From assembly GCA_002751075.1 (NCBI GenBank), contig NAOQ01000452.1, forward strand, positions 31,230 through 61,542: 30,313 bases of DNA, read 5' to 3'. This stretch comes from Ichthyophonus hoferi. Taxonomy: Eukaryota; Opisthokonta; Ichthyosporea; Ichthyophonida; Ichthyophonidae. The notes below the pieces were generated by a model. It made no database searches. It was not told the DNA's origin and saw nothing but the letters and a program-made list of their open reading frames with translations. A program made the position numbers and the translations under genes. Below, piece by piece: positions 26,001 to 30,313 of the stretch. Each line of letters starts with the position of its first letter. Position 1 is the first letter of the stretch.

Positions 26001-29000
26001 TAATTATTAAATTTACTTTTATTGAATTATAATCGCAAGAAATCTTGATTGTTATTTGCCAACATTATCAATAATAATGGATTAGTAGATCATCCTTCCA
26101 CTTACTTTCTTTTATTTTTTAATTTAGTATTACACCATTCAATCAAACTGTTCACATATATATAGCATTTCCGATTTGTGGTTTTTCATTGCGAAGTTTT
26201 TAAAAAATTTGTCCTATATCACACTATACCAATAGAATTACCAAAACAATTATTTTTCCTGAAAAAACAACACCACAATAACTCAGTTTTTCCCTCTATC
26301 TTTCACTCTTTCAAACTTATTATAATTACGTGGTGTTTTCAAATAATAAATATATGGAAGCAAAATTTGTATAGTTGAAAAAATCCACGGCCAATTAAAA
26401 AAATAATCCCAATAAAGAATACATCAATCTCCAATCCATCTTTAACTTTAAAATATTTAAAACACACACCTTTCCCGCCAAAAGCTCTAATTCGTCGGTA
26501 GCATTTTTATCATTACAGGCACTCTGAGCTGATTCGTTGAGACCATTTATGGCACTCAATAAAACCTTAGCGATCTGTACTAGCACATCCTGGCACTGCA
26601 TATGATTGATGACTGCGGCTAGAACTTTAGTGCAAGTATACATCTGGCTGGTAGCCAAAGCTGCCGCCTTGGCAGCCTCTATCACCTTGGTCTGTGCTAT
26701 TGGGTCATCGGCCCGATTTGCTACTACCTTGGCTGACCCGTTTAGCAAGGCTGCGGCAGTGACTACAGCGCGGGCTAGATCAATTAGATCAGTTTGCATT
26801 TTATCATCTACATCTCTTTCCTTGGGTATAGTCTGAGAGGGCGGTAGAGTTAGATGGCGTACTTAGTGTATGATATGATCTTTTATTGTAATAGGTTGAT
26901 AATGCCTTATATTTTATGTTGGGATAGTTTAGTATAGGATAAGTGATGCTAAGATGTGATATAATATAATACTATAGAATACCACGTTATACAATACAAA
27001 ACAATACAATACAACATGACATAATTTAACATAATATAATTTAATATCATACAAAACAATATAGTACAATATAATATAATACCATACAAAATAATATAAT
27101 ATAATATATTGCAATATAATATAATGTCATAATAATAAGATAATATAATACAATACAATATCACATAACACGATGCAACATAATATAATATACTAATATA
27201 ATACAGAAAGATATATTATCTCTCCGGCCCTATTGCTCTACCTTTTTGCCTTTGTCAAGCCACCCCACCCTAACTTACCATAATAAGGTCTTTGGTATTA
27301 GCTCCCATAGCATTGGCTGCCATGATCAAGTCCTTTCTCTCCATTTTTGTGTCCGGGCTAACTGCATGTAGTAGTTTACACGTGGCATCCGCTAGATTAC
27401 GGGCAGACTATGACGACATAGGAGACGTATAAGATAACTATATTGGTTAGGTCATAGTACGTGACTTTTATTTTAGAATAAATGGTTCCTAAATTTACAT
27501 TAAAATAATGTTCAATTTTTTAAAACCCCTACTCAATTATACCATTTAGTTAAAACGTTAAAGTGAAAAAGACACCAATAATATACAGTTTCCTAAAGTC
27601 ATCATGAATAATTATGATTTACTCTACATTTGATCACAAAACTATGATATTGCTTTGATTAATCGCAAAAGCCACCAATACATGCATAACTAAATAATAT
27701 ATAAATCAGATTAGATTAGTACATTCACTTACTAATAATAATGTTTCAGTCTCGTCCTCATCCTGTGCCAACGCAGCCAATAATTTAGCTCCTTTAGTTA
27801 ACTCAGAGATGTTGCTATTGGATTAGAAGAAAGGAGATTAGCCTTTTAAAATAATTATAGTTAGGGCCAATATCTTCTTACCACAAGAAAGTTCGTATCT
27901 ATGGCTTGCTATTTGTAATTGACACATTATATTCTAAAACAACAGACCATCAATTCTTACTTTTCATTTAATGCTTTAACACATAATTGTAGATCATTTA
28001 GATTAATTACTAAAAATTAATTTTCACTCGAATATTAACCAATGGAATAGTCGGATAATTTGCCCAAACACATACAAAGCAGATTTTTTTAACCCTAATC
28101 AATATAATAATTATTTAACCATAAATAATTAAGTTTCTGCAATACAAAATAAAATAACATTTTCCTCCACATTCCATCTAAATAGCCCCTTATTTCTCAT
28201 GCACTAGATTGTTTTCAAACATATATATATATATATATGTGGGAACACCATTGTATATCTATCCTGGCCTCTCTATCCGACATTTTAAGACCAAAGCCAA
28301 AATAGGATAAACCATATATGGTAATAACCACCTGGTCATTGAAACCACTGCCGATCCAGTAGCCAATAGATTCTGTTGATCCTTCTCTGATGAGGTCAGC
28401 AGCATAATATTAGCGGTAGTGGCACATAAAGCAGCTAACTGAGCACTGACATTTTGACAGGCAATGTCTTGAGCCTGTTGTTTCCATTGGATGGCAGTGG
28501 GGTTGTTACCAAGGGGTGGGAGGGAGGTGGGAGTGTTGAGATCACCATTACAGTTATTCACTGTGATATGCCCTGATTGGATGTTACCTTGCAGGGAGGA
28601 ATAGGCGGTTGCGATACTTTCCTGTGACTGTAGGCCAATCACAGGTTAGTGTTTATAATAGGTATATAAGTATATAGGTGTATAGGTATATAAGTATATA
28701 GATATATAGGTATATAAGTATGTAGAGGAGTAAGATAGATAGATAACACATGTTCTTAAGGTTCTAGGCATCAACCAATACAAACATTAGCCTTATTGTA
28801 TAATATAGGACAGTAGAGCACAGTTTTGACTTATCTAGCATACCAATACATACATACCTAATATATACTTATATATAGGTATTAGCTACTATAACCTACC
28901 TTAGCTATATCCTCCCTGCCCTGAGTAATGGCCAATCTATTGCCTCTTGTCCCAGACATGACGTCACTTCCACCAATCATCTTCGGACCCCTATTGTTAT

Positions 29001-30045
29001 GTTTGGCTGCTGATCCCTTACCACCCACCGCTCCCACCAATCCTATATTAGTGGTGTTGGTTCGGCCTAAAGTACTACTCATATAGTTTAGCGTGGTGCC
29101 TTTTAAACCAGTAATATTGTCAGTATAGGGACTGTACATGTCTTCGTCTATTGGCCCACATTCTAGTGTTTTCTTTTTTCTAACTATAAAATCTATATAC
29201 CCGGCTATAAGGAGTGATATTGCTTCGCCCTCATTGGTCTCCATTATAAAGTACGAATCAGAATAGTCCCCCAAGTCCAACATAAAACTGTATATGTGTA
29301 TAGGTAGGATTAGAGTTAGGTAAATAGGTAGATAGATGGGCAGGTAGATAGGTGAATATCTTACATAAAATCTTGAAATAGATCAACTAAAAATTTATTG
29401 GGTAGTTATCACTAGGAAAATAATCTACTATAGTAATAAGTAAATTAAAAAGAAACATAATAAGGTCGGTAGGGAGGGGAGGAAAGGTCACGAGCAGCAG
29501 AGATATGTAAATGTAAAGTTATAATGGTAGGTAGGATAATAGTGTATATGATAATATGCTTGATAGTATGTATTTATAATAGTATGATAGTATGTACGAT
29601 AGTATACAGGATAGTATATATGATAATATATATGAAAGTATATATAATAGTATGTATGCAACATCTATACCTAGTAGATATCTTAGAATGTATATATATC
29701 TAGATCTATTTACTATCTAATCATATATACCTATGTTGTGCAGCAGCCCATCGTTTGATCGCAGTGAGTGGCCAAGTATTGATCACATTTCTAGAGATCT
29801 CATCTAATTGAACGATACGATCACGTGATATACCTAGCAACATAGGGATGGACCTATTGCGATCGGCGTTTTTCACCTTAACTAAAAATAATGTCATGCC
29901 ATAGGTCCGTAGGGATCTACATAGCTGGATATAGCGATACTTGGCGTTAATCTGACTCATTCCTACTAGTTTACTGTGCTCTAAAAAGATTCGCTTGGCA
30001 ATATCTTTTATCCGGAGGTGTTCATTGGGTAGATATAGATGGAGA
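7803..30045 (-). CDS. TLN: talin, 26 exons in window, 5' end outside
   Basis: Talin joins integrin beta tails (through FERM F3) to actin and vinculin at cell-matrix adhesions. Twenty-six minus-strand exons, all with GT-AG introns, join into one frame of 6871 nt ending in TAG at 7803-7805, about 2289 residues. Human talin-1 from the same point is about 2,265 residues, so little or nothing is missing inside the window. In order: end of F2, F3, linker, R1 to R13, dimerisation helix. Landmarks seen: IKRWAAA in F3, SLPPLG at the start of the rod, AYLIGVSDP in R7, LPGQRDIED in R5/R6, RVK in the actin-binding module and LRKKKY near the C terminus. Most introns are phase 0; those after exons 1, 3, 18, 19, 20, 24 and 25 are not. 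Assignment is very secure; individual splice sites are inferred without transcripts. The gene converges on the plus-strand ORF at 4925. Confidence 0.96.
8143..8324 (+). repeat. repeat Y, copy 2, in last talin intron
   Basis: Partner of 6767-6950, same strand, lying 70 bp upstream (in the gene sense) of the talin last exon within intron 8074-8752. The rest of that intron is AT-rich without other recognisable content. Confidence 0.75.
8753..8945 (-). CDS. TLN: talin exon 25: R13 actin-binding module
   Basis: TWREGLISAARNVAGATSLL and CEAANSAVGG, then STQQLLLACR, match human QWSQGLISAARMVAAATNNL, CEAANAAVQG and STAQLLVACK. It ends in phase 2, so the first residue of the basic R-V-K triplet (human Lys2443-Val-Lys2445, needed for actin binding) is encoded across the junction. 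Confidence 0.95.
9112..9481 (-). CDS. TLN: talin exon 24: R12 end and first part of R13
   Basis: VDPSDPNVIAERELLAAAAQ and IEIAARKLGNLKPR open the THATCH (I/LWEQ) actin-binding module, as human VDPEDPTVIAENELLGAAAA and IEAAAKKLEQLKPR. After LKPR the helix 2-3 loop is about ten residues longer than human, then NFEEMILASAKGI resumes. The acceptor has a long pyrimidine tract; donor G|GTAATG in phase 1. Confidence 0.95.
9482..10263 (-). other. talin intron (exons 23/24)
   Basis: AT-rich with A/T runs (9900-9910, 9960-9972). The acceptor side next to exon 24 is a long pyrimidine tract. No other feature seen. Confidence 0.6.
10264..10818 (-). CDS. TLN: talin exon 23: R11 end and most of R12
   Basis: 185 codons. 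AIEEEGTKGLIATESAMEAI, VARSVTMATTKLVSTMNNN and LVRCANGLRKAIVDLLQAGQ align with human AVEDEATKGTRALEATTEHI, MTKGITMATAKAVAAGNSC and VIATANLSRRAIADMLRACK. The joins at both ends keep human spacing. Acceptor tttctgcag; donor GAG|GTAGGT. Confidence 0.95.
10819..11687 (-). other. talin intron (exons 22/23)
   Basis: AT-rich, with a T/C-rich patch on the plus strand near 11087-11110. No gene or repeat family recognised. Confidence 0.6.
11688..11852 (-). CDS. TLN: talin exon 22: R11 first half
   Basis: 55 codons: DQLASFSNTALTSTQSLVS and GTQELLLNETKDVVVANKNL correspond to human EKLAQAAQSSVATITRLAD and ETQVVLINAVKDVAKALGDL. Phase 0 at both ends. The join from exon 21 is about four residues shorter than human. 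Confidence 0.93.
11853..12518 (-). other. talin intron (exons 21/22)
   Basis: Unique-looking AT-rich sequence; nothing recognised. Confidence 0.6.
12519..12922 (-). CDS. TLN: talin exon 21: R10
   Basis: 135 codons: MHQLGGSMTSLLSACKTLQ, SRDISKLLSALNAGAKGICA and LINDLTTTAMFARAGSLPRE, matching human VQELGHGCAALVTKAGALQ, SEKVSHVLAALQAGNRGTQA and IIADLDTTIMFATAGTLNRE. Acceptor ttacttag; donor CAG|GTTTGC. Confidence 0.95.
12923..13245 (-). other. talin intron (exons 20/21) with low-complexity sequence
   Basis: About 13000-13120 is rich in TAACTAA/TTAATTA-like words, followed by a TA run at 13132-13150. Nothing else seen. Confidence 0.55.
13246..13493 (-). CDS. TLN: talin exon 20: R9
   Basis: ALMAQLQRTVYAIDHH and SAARQLADGLLFILGSTNAQ followed by IVGQFAILAEEVQ correspond to the R9 bundle that in human talin folds back on F3 to autoinhibit. 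The region around human Glu1770 aligns poorly here, so I cannot say whether that contact is kept. Acceptor tatccag, donor TCAG|GTATGT (phase 1). Confidence 0.9.
13866..14004 (-). CDS. TLN: talin exon 19: R9
   Basis: IKQAGGNPRKVDAHQNVNDK matches human AKEAGGNPKQAAHTQEALEE. Starts in phase 1 and ends in phase 2 (ATT AG|GTACAA). A competing GT (GCAG|GTGCT) lies 9 nt inside the exon end but would break the frame into exon 20. Confidence 0.9.
14264..14375 (-). CDS. TLN: talin exon 18: R9
   Basis: LTSSVIGASSKLADRRKQQQ matches human LTLAAVGAASKTLSHPQQMA with no gap from exon 17. It ends in phase 1 (ACG G|GTAAGA), completed by CG in exon 19 to give alanine of AIKQAGGNP. Confidence 0.93.
14759..14890 (-). 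CDS. TLN: talin exon 17: R7 end, R9 start
   Basis: 44 codons: GFQDTMLTSCQETIGQMDAM and LKLGTTVKVFSEQFML, matching human ALHTQMLTAVQEISHLIEPL and SQLGHKVSQMAQYFEP. Acceptor tctttag, donor CTG|GTGAGC, phase 0. Confidence 0.93.
15481..16760. repeat. TATACC hexamer array with assembly gap
   Basis: Near-perfect hexamer repeats of CTATAC/TATACC, with variant blocks (TATATATACC, ATATCT) recurring at regular spacing, at 15481-15708 and 16535-16760. The stretch 15709-16534 (826 bases) is N. It lies in the intron between talin exons 16 and 17; in the gene sense the motif is GGTATA. Confidence 0.95.
15709..16534. other. assembly gap
   Basis: Unsequenced bases inside the hexamer array. The flanking exons align to human talin without a gap, so no coding sequence is expected here. 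Confidence 0.98.
16821..16952 (-). CDS. TLN: talin exon 16: R7 helix after R8
   Basis: 44 codons opening DNAPGQRECDDAIMTLQLA, identical in spacing to human DKAPGQLECETAIAALNSC. The exon 15/16 and 16/17 joins align without a gap over 79 residues, so no exon is hidden in the assembly gap between 16 and 17. Donor GAG|GTGAGT. Confidence 0.95.
17971..18190. repeat. tandem duplication spanning the exon 15 donor
   Basis: Copy 1 at about 17971-18070 and copy 2 at about 18093-18190 share TAGATATATAATACTAT, GATACAATACCTACA and TTCTACCTACCTTTAT, about 120 bp apart. Copy 2 contains the last 19 nt of talin exon 15 and its donor, so copy 1 is an intronic duplicate of that exon end. The rest of intron 16953-18170 is AT-rich, with a T run at 17627-17643. 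Confidence 0.8.
18171..18335 (-). CDS. TLN: talin exon 15: R8 second part
   Basis: 55 codons: PVMIATRAIVVAGVQTSQSA and ANDLSDKIKTLLQVIK, matching human PIVISAKTMLESAGGLIQTA and SRTVSDSIKKLITSMR. It completes R8. The donor AAAG|GTAGGT is duplicated 118 nt downstream in the intron. Confidence 0.92.
18657..18845. repeat. 10-bp minisatellite
   Basis: About 19 imperfect copies of AGATATACCC-like units (variants ending CTT, CCT or CCC; GATACACCC), ending 25 nt from the donor of talin exon 14. In the gene sense the unit is GGGTATATCT. Confidence 0.85.
18872..19132 (-). CDS. TLN: talin exon 14: R8 first part
   Basis: 87 codons starting SAARVTPNP and including KKQFMTSAKDIATCTNSLVQ, aligned with human KRQFVQSAKEVANSTANLVK. 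In human talin, R8 is a four-helix bundle inserted in a loop of R7 that binds DLC1, RIAM and vinculin. Phase 0 at both ends. The donor lies 25 nt from a 10-bp minisatellite. Confidence 0.93.
19430..19933 (-). CDS. TLN: talin exon 13: R6 end and first helices of R7
   Basis: 168 codons. SIDCLLLTLSHSAPGVREC, SYFDCLDLITDS, AYLIGVSDP and HTALLCSACK match human. The tyrosine of AYL and a glycine 15 residues on correspond to the KANK-binding face of human R7 (Tyr1389, Gly1404). Two AGs six bases apart can serve as acceptor; the upstream one (start 19933) restores the exact human spacing, the other starts at 19927. Donor AAG|GTGAGG. Confidence 0.92.
19935..20065. repeat. TATG/TATA microsatellite at exon 13 acceptor
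   Basis: Tetramer-rich tract (TATGTATG with TATATA interruptions) that directly abuts the acceptor of talin exon 13, where a pyrimidine tract would be expected. Confidence 0.85.
20630..20860 (-). CDS. TLN: talin exon 12: R6
   Basis: 77 codons. LAKSIGKYDTSFKEVMRAGE aligns gap-free with human LARASGRFGQDFSTFLEAGV, and TKPTLSLASAACQ with APNLKSQLAAAAR. Acceptor atacag at 20861-20862, donor CAG|GTTTGT, phase 0. Confidence 0.93.
20861..21657 (-). other. talin intron (exons 11/12)
   Basis: Unique-looking AT-rich intron; no feature recognised. Confidence 0.6.
21658..21807 (-). CDS. TLN: talin exon 11: R6
   Basis: 50 codons: LHTATINLNLVVADMIASS then RGSPTQ, matching human LNEAAAGLNQAATELVQAS then RGTPQD. 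Acceptor tttcctcag with a good pyrimidine tract; donor CAG|GTAAGA. Confidence 0.94.
21808..22893 (-). other. talin intron (exons 10/11)
   Basis: 1.1 kb, AT-rich with A/T homopolymer patches (21890-21910). The open frame at 21885-22067 lacks any family signal. Near 22785 ATAC tetramers form a short run. Confidence 0.6.
22894..23115 (-). CDS. TLN: talin exon 10: R5 end, R6 start
   Basis: 74 codons; the motif SLPGQRDIEDVLRNVKR equals human CLPGQRDVDNALRAVGD. Two donors overlap at the 3' end. AGG|GTAGGT is chosen because it keeps phase 0 and the human length into exon 11 (NVKRAIIRL against AVGDASKRL). Confidence 0.93.
23116..23766 (-). other. talin intron (exons 9/10)
   Basis: AT-rich; words like ATACAATATA are frequent near 23390-23460. 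No gene seen. Confidence 0.55.
23767..24546 (-). CDS. TLN: talin exon 9: R3 helix 4, R4, R5
   Basis: The largest exon here: 260 codons with no in-frame methionine near its start, so its 5' end is set by the acceptor gtgcacag and by homology (LKTIAQLVSQDAFKRR, then RLRSLELSIKKAYQVCVQLI). Further in, ARQLNNISRTAAAALTELQE, AAEVCGGLEI and NENHTGMAARDTANALA match human R4-R5. Alanine-rich amphipathic helices throughout. Donor AAG|GTAATT. Confidence 0.95.
24790..24915 (-). CDS. TLN: talin exon 8: R3 helices 2 and 3
   Basis: 42 codons. VDELSRAMISDAEGQND aligns with human SDLVNAIKADAEGESD, and ELIDASKSLVAACQ with KLLSAAKILADATA. Acceptor tatacag, donor CAG|GTAATT, phase 0. The helix 3-4 turn into exon 9 is about 15 residues shorter than human. 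Confidence 0.9.
24916..25806 (-). other. talin intron (exons 7/8) with TA-rich tract
   Basis: A TATATACATA-type tract at about 25612-25700 and a run of ACATAAGA words at 25725-25755. A missed micro-exon of about 30 nt is possible here, since the protein is short at this join, but I could not identify one. Confidence 0.5.
25807..25944 (-). CDS. TLN: talin exon 7: R2 end and R3 helix 1
   Basis: 46 codons: TKIALANLVQRSRNGGE (R2 last helix), then YESLANEIEASVMTLDIYD (R3 first helix). The start at 25944 follows atgcag; the donor ATG|GTATGT is strong. The join to exon 8 is about ten residues shorter than human at the helix 1-2 turn of R3. Confidence 0.88.
25945..26469 (-). other. talin intron (exons 6/7)
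   Basis: Nothing recognised beyond AT-rich unique sequence. Confidence 0.55.
26470..26832 (-). CDS. TLN: talin exon 6: R1 end and R2
   Basis: 121 codons. DLIDLARAVVTAAALLNGSA and ALATSQMYTCTKVLAAVINH match human LMQLAKAVASAAAALVLKA and ALSTSQLVACTKVVAPTIS. The join to exon 5 aligns to human without gaps. Acceptor ctctcag, donor AAG|GTGTGT, phase 0. Confidence 0.94.
26950..27205. repeat. degenerate ATAAT/ATACA pentamer tract
   Basis: A purine-rich run of five-base words (ATAAT, ATACA, ATACC) on the plus strand within intron 26833-27278. It makes artificial tyrosine/isoleucine-rich frames on the minus strand. Confidence 0.85.
27279..27407 (-). CDS. TLN: talin exon 5: R1 helices with VBS1 region
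   Basis: 43 codons, phase 0 at both ends: ARNLADATCKLLHAV and DLIMAANAMGANTKDLIM. The second segment aligns with the human first vinculin-binding helix (LLQAAGNVGQASGELLQQI). Acceptor tag at 27408, donor GTAAGT. Confidence 0.9.
27408..27732 (-). other. talin intron (exons 4/5)
   Basis: Nothing recognised. Confidence 0.55.
27733..27814 (-). CDS. TLN: talin exon 4: R1 helix
   Basis: A short 82-nt exon encoding SNISELTKGAKLLAALAQDE, matching human SSNLTEMSRGVKLLAALLED. Donor TTA|GTAAGT. It is too short for a plain ORF search and was found from flanking homology and phase. Confidence 0.92.
27815..28331 (-). other. talin intron (exons 3/4)
   Basis: AT-rich; a TA dinucleotide run lies at about 28221-28238. 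Confidence 0.55.
28332..28627 (-). CDS. TLN: talin exon 3: linker end and R1 start
   Basis: SLPPLGNNPTAIQWKQQAQD aligns with the human segment that opens rod bundle R1 (TLPPLGQDAASKAW). Acceptor cctacag in phase 0. The donor is CAG|GTGGTT in phase 2, weaker than its neighbours, and is supported by the AG|C serine that joins to the next exon. Confidence 0.9.
28652..28727. repeat. AGGTATATAAGTATAT minisatellite
   Basis: Short tandem array built on GTATATAG/GGTATATA units in the intron between exons 2 and 3. Confidence 0.8.
28900..29287 (-). CDS. TLN: talin exon 2: end of F3 and linker
   Basis: FMLDLGDYSDSYF and LLIAGYIDFIVRKKK complete the PTB-like F3 fold, matching human FTLDFGDYQDGYY and LIAGYIDIILKKKK. 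About 90 residues of polar, glycine-rich linker follow with little similarity to vertebrates. I do not see the human calpain site (VLQ-QQY). Acceptor cag at 29288-29290, donor GTAGGT after 28900, phase 0. Confidence 0.93.
29530..29662. repeat. ATAGTATGTAT-type repeats
   Basis: Imperfect repeats of GATAGTATGTATA-like units in intron 29288-29730. Confidence 0.75.
29731..30045 (-). CDS. TLN: talin exon 1 of window: end of F2, start of F3
   Basis: It encodes LYLPNEHLRIKDIAKRIF, then the F3 core with FLVKVKNADRNR and IKRWAAA. The K-R-W triad, which contacts the integrin beta NPxY region in known talins (human 357-359), is kept. The position of human Leu325 is serine. The acceptor AG at 30046-30047 follows a good branch-point-like TACTAAC, and the first base completes a codon from an exon outside the window. 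The donor GTATAT splits a serine codon (AG|T). Confidence 0.9.
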
Positions 30046-30080
30046 CTGGTCATTGTGGTAGTTGATTGGTTAGTTAGTAA

Positions 30081-30313
30081 TAAAATATATAATAGGGTAT
30101 ATAATAGGGTATATAATAGAATATATTAAATTTGTTATATAATGTTATATAATAGGGTATATAATAGGGTATATAATAAAGTATATAATAGAATATACAA
30201 TAGGGTATATATTAAGGTATATAATAGGGTAAATAATAGGGTATATAATAGGGTATATAATAAAGTATATAATAGAATATACAATAGGGTATATAATAAG
30301 GTATCTAATAGGG
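30081..30313. repeat. 12-bp minisatellite with higher-order period
   Basis: Units of GGGTATATAATA with variants (AAAGTATATAAT, GAATATACAATA) run to the window edge. A variant block starting TAAAGTATAT at 30177 recurs at 30261, 84 bp (seven units) later. It lies in the intron upstream of exon 1 of the window. Confidence 0.9.

Noticed and set aside
26184-26198. TTTTTCATTGCGAAG in an intron, like the R repeats at 1440 and 1577
   Set aside because: Only about 13-15 bp shared with no extension; may be chance.
26929-27164. Two overlapping Tyr/Ile/Leu-rich open frames on the minus strand
   Set aside because: They are translations of the degenerate ATAAT/ATACA tract; no coding signal.
1-30313. Bacterial-type systems, tRNA or rRNA genes
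   Set aside because: No operon-like runs, ribosome binding sites or tRNA arms were seen; the window is intron-rich animal DNA.

Overview
The window comes from an AT-rich animal genome. The genes are split by spliceosomal GT-AG introns, simple-sequence arrays sit in many introns, and an 826-base assembly gap is present. One gene dominates: the minus strand from about 30045 down to 7803 encodes the 3' three quarters of a talin, the large adaptor that links integrins to actin. I matched 26 exons by comparing translations with remembered human talin-1 and by finding splice sites that keep the reading frame. Together they give one uninterrupted frame of 6871 nt (about 2289 residues). It runs from the end of FERM subdomain F2, through F3, the flexible linker, rod bundles R1 to R13 and the dimerisation helix, to a stop codon. 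The first exons (F0, F1, most of F2) and the promoter lie beyond the right edge. Domain order is that of animal talin, with no villin headpiece. A sponge or another early-branching or invertebrate animal is plausible, but the species cannot be fixed from the sequence.

Layout from right to left: a 12-bp minisatellite at the right edge (30081-30313); exons 1-2 (F2, F3, linker); exons 3-8 (R1 to R3); the large exon 9 (R3 to R5); exons 10-13 (R5 to R7); exons 14-15 (R8, bounded by introns that coincide with its insertion into R7); exons 16-17 (rest of R7); a long intron with a TATACC hexamer array and the gap; exons 18-23 (R9 to R12); exons 24-26 (R13 actin-binding module and dimerisation helix); and a short 3' UTR with a poly(A) signal near 7740.

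The left 7.8 kb lies downstream of talin. It holds old LTR-retrotransposon-like fragments (LTR plus a primer-binding-site-like motif near 1618-2090 and 6960-7497, and an inverted partial copy near 220-316), a small direct-repeat array into which one of them is inserted, and one unassigned open reading frame on the plus strand (4925-5368). It also holds a decayed, inverted copy of the last talin exon (about 6562-6753). That copy sits between two short repeats (X and Y) that flank the real last exon in the same order, so the talin 3' end appears to have been locally duplicated with inversion of the exon segment.

Main points for a second look: the rearranged duplication of the talin 3' end; a shortened R3 mechanosensing bundle (or two missed micro-exons); serine at the position of human Leu325 in F3; introns flush with R8; tandem acceptors at exon 13; a duplicated decoy donor after exon 15; and GGTATA-cored arrays of different period in several introns.
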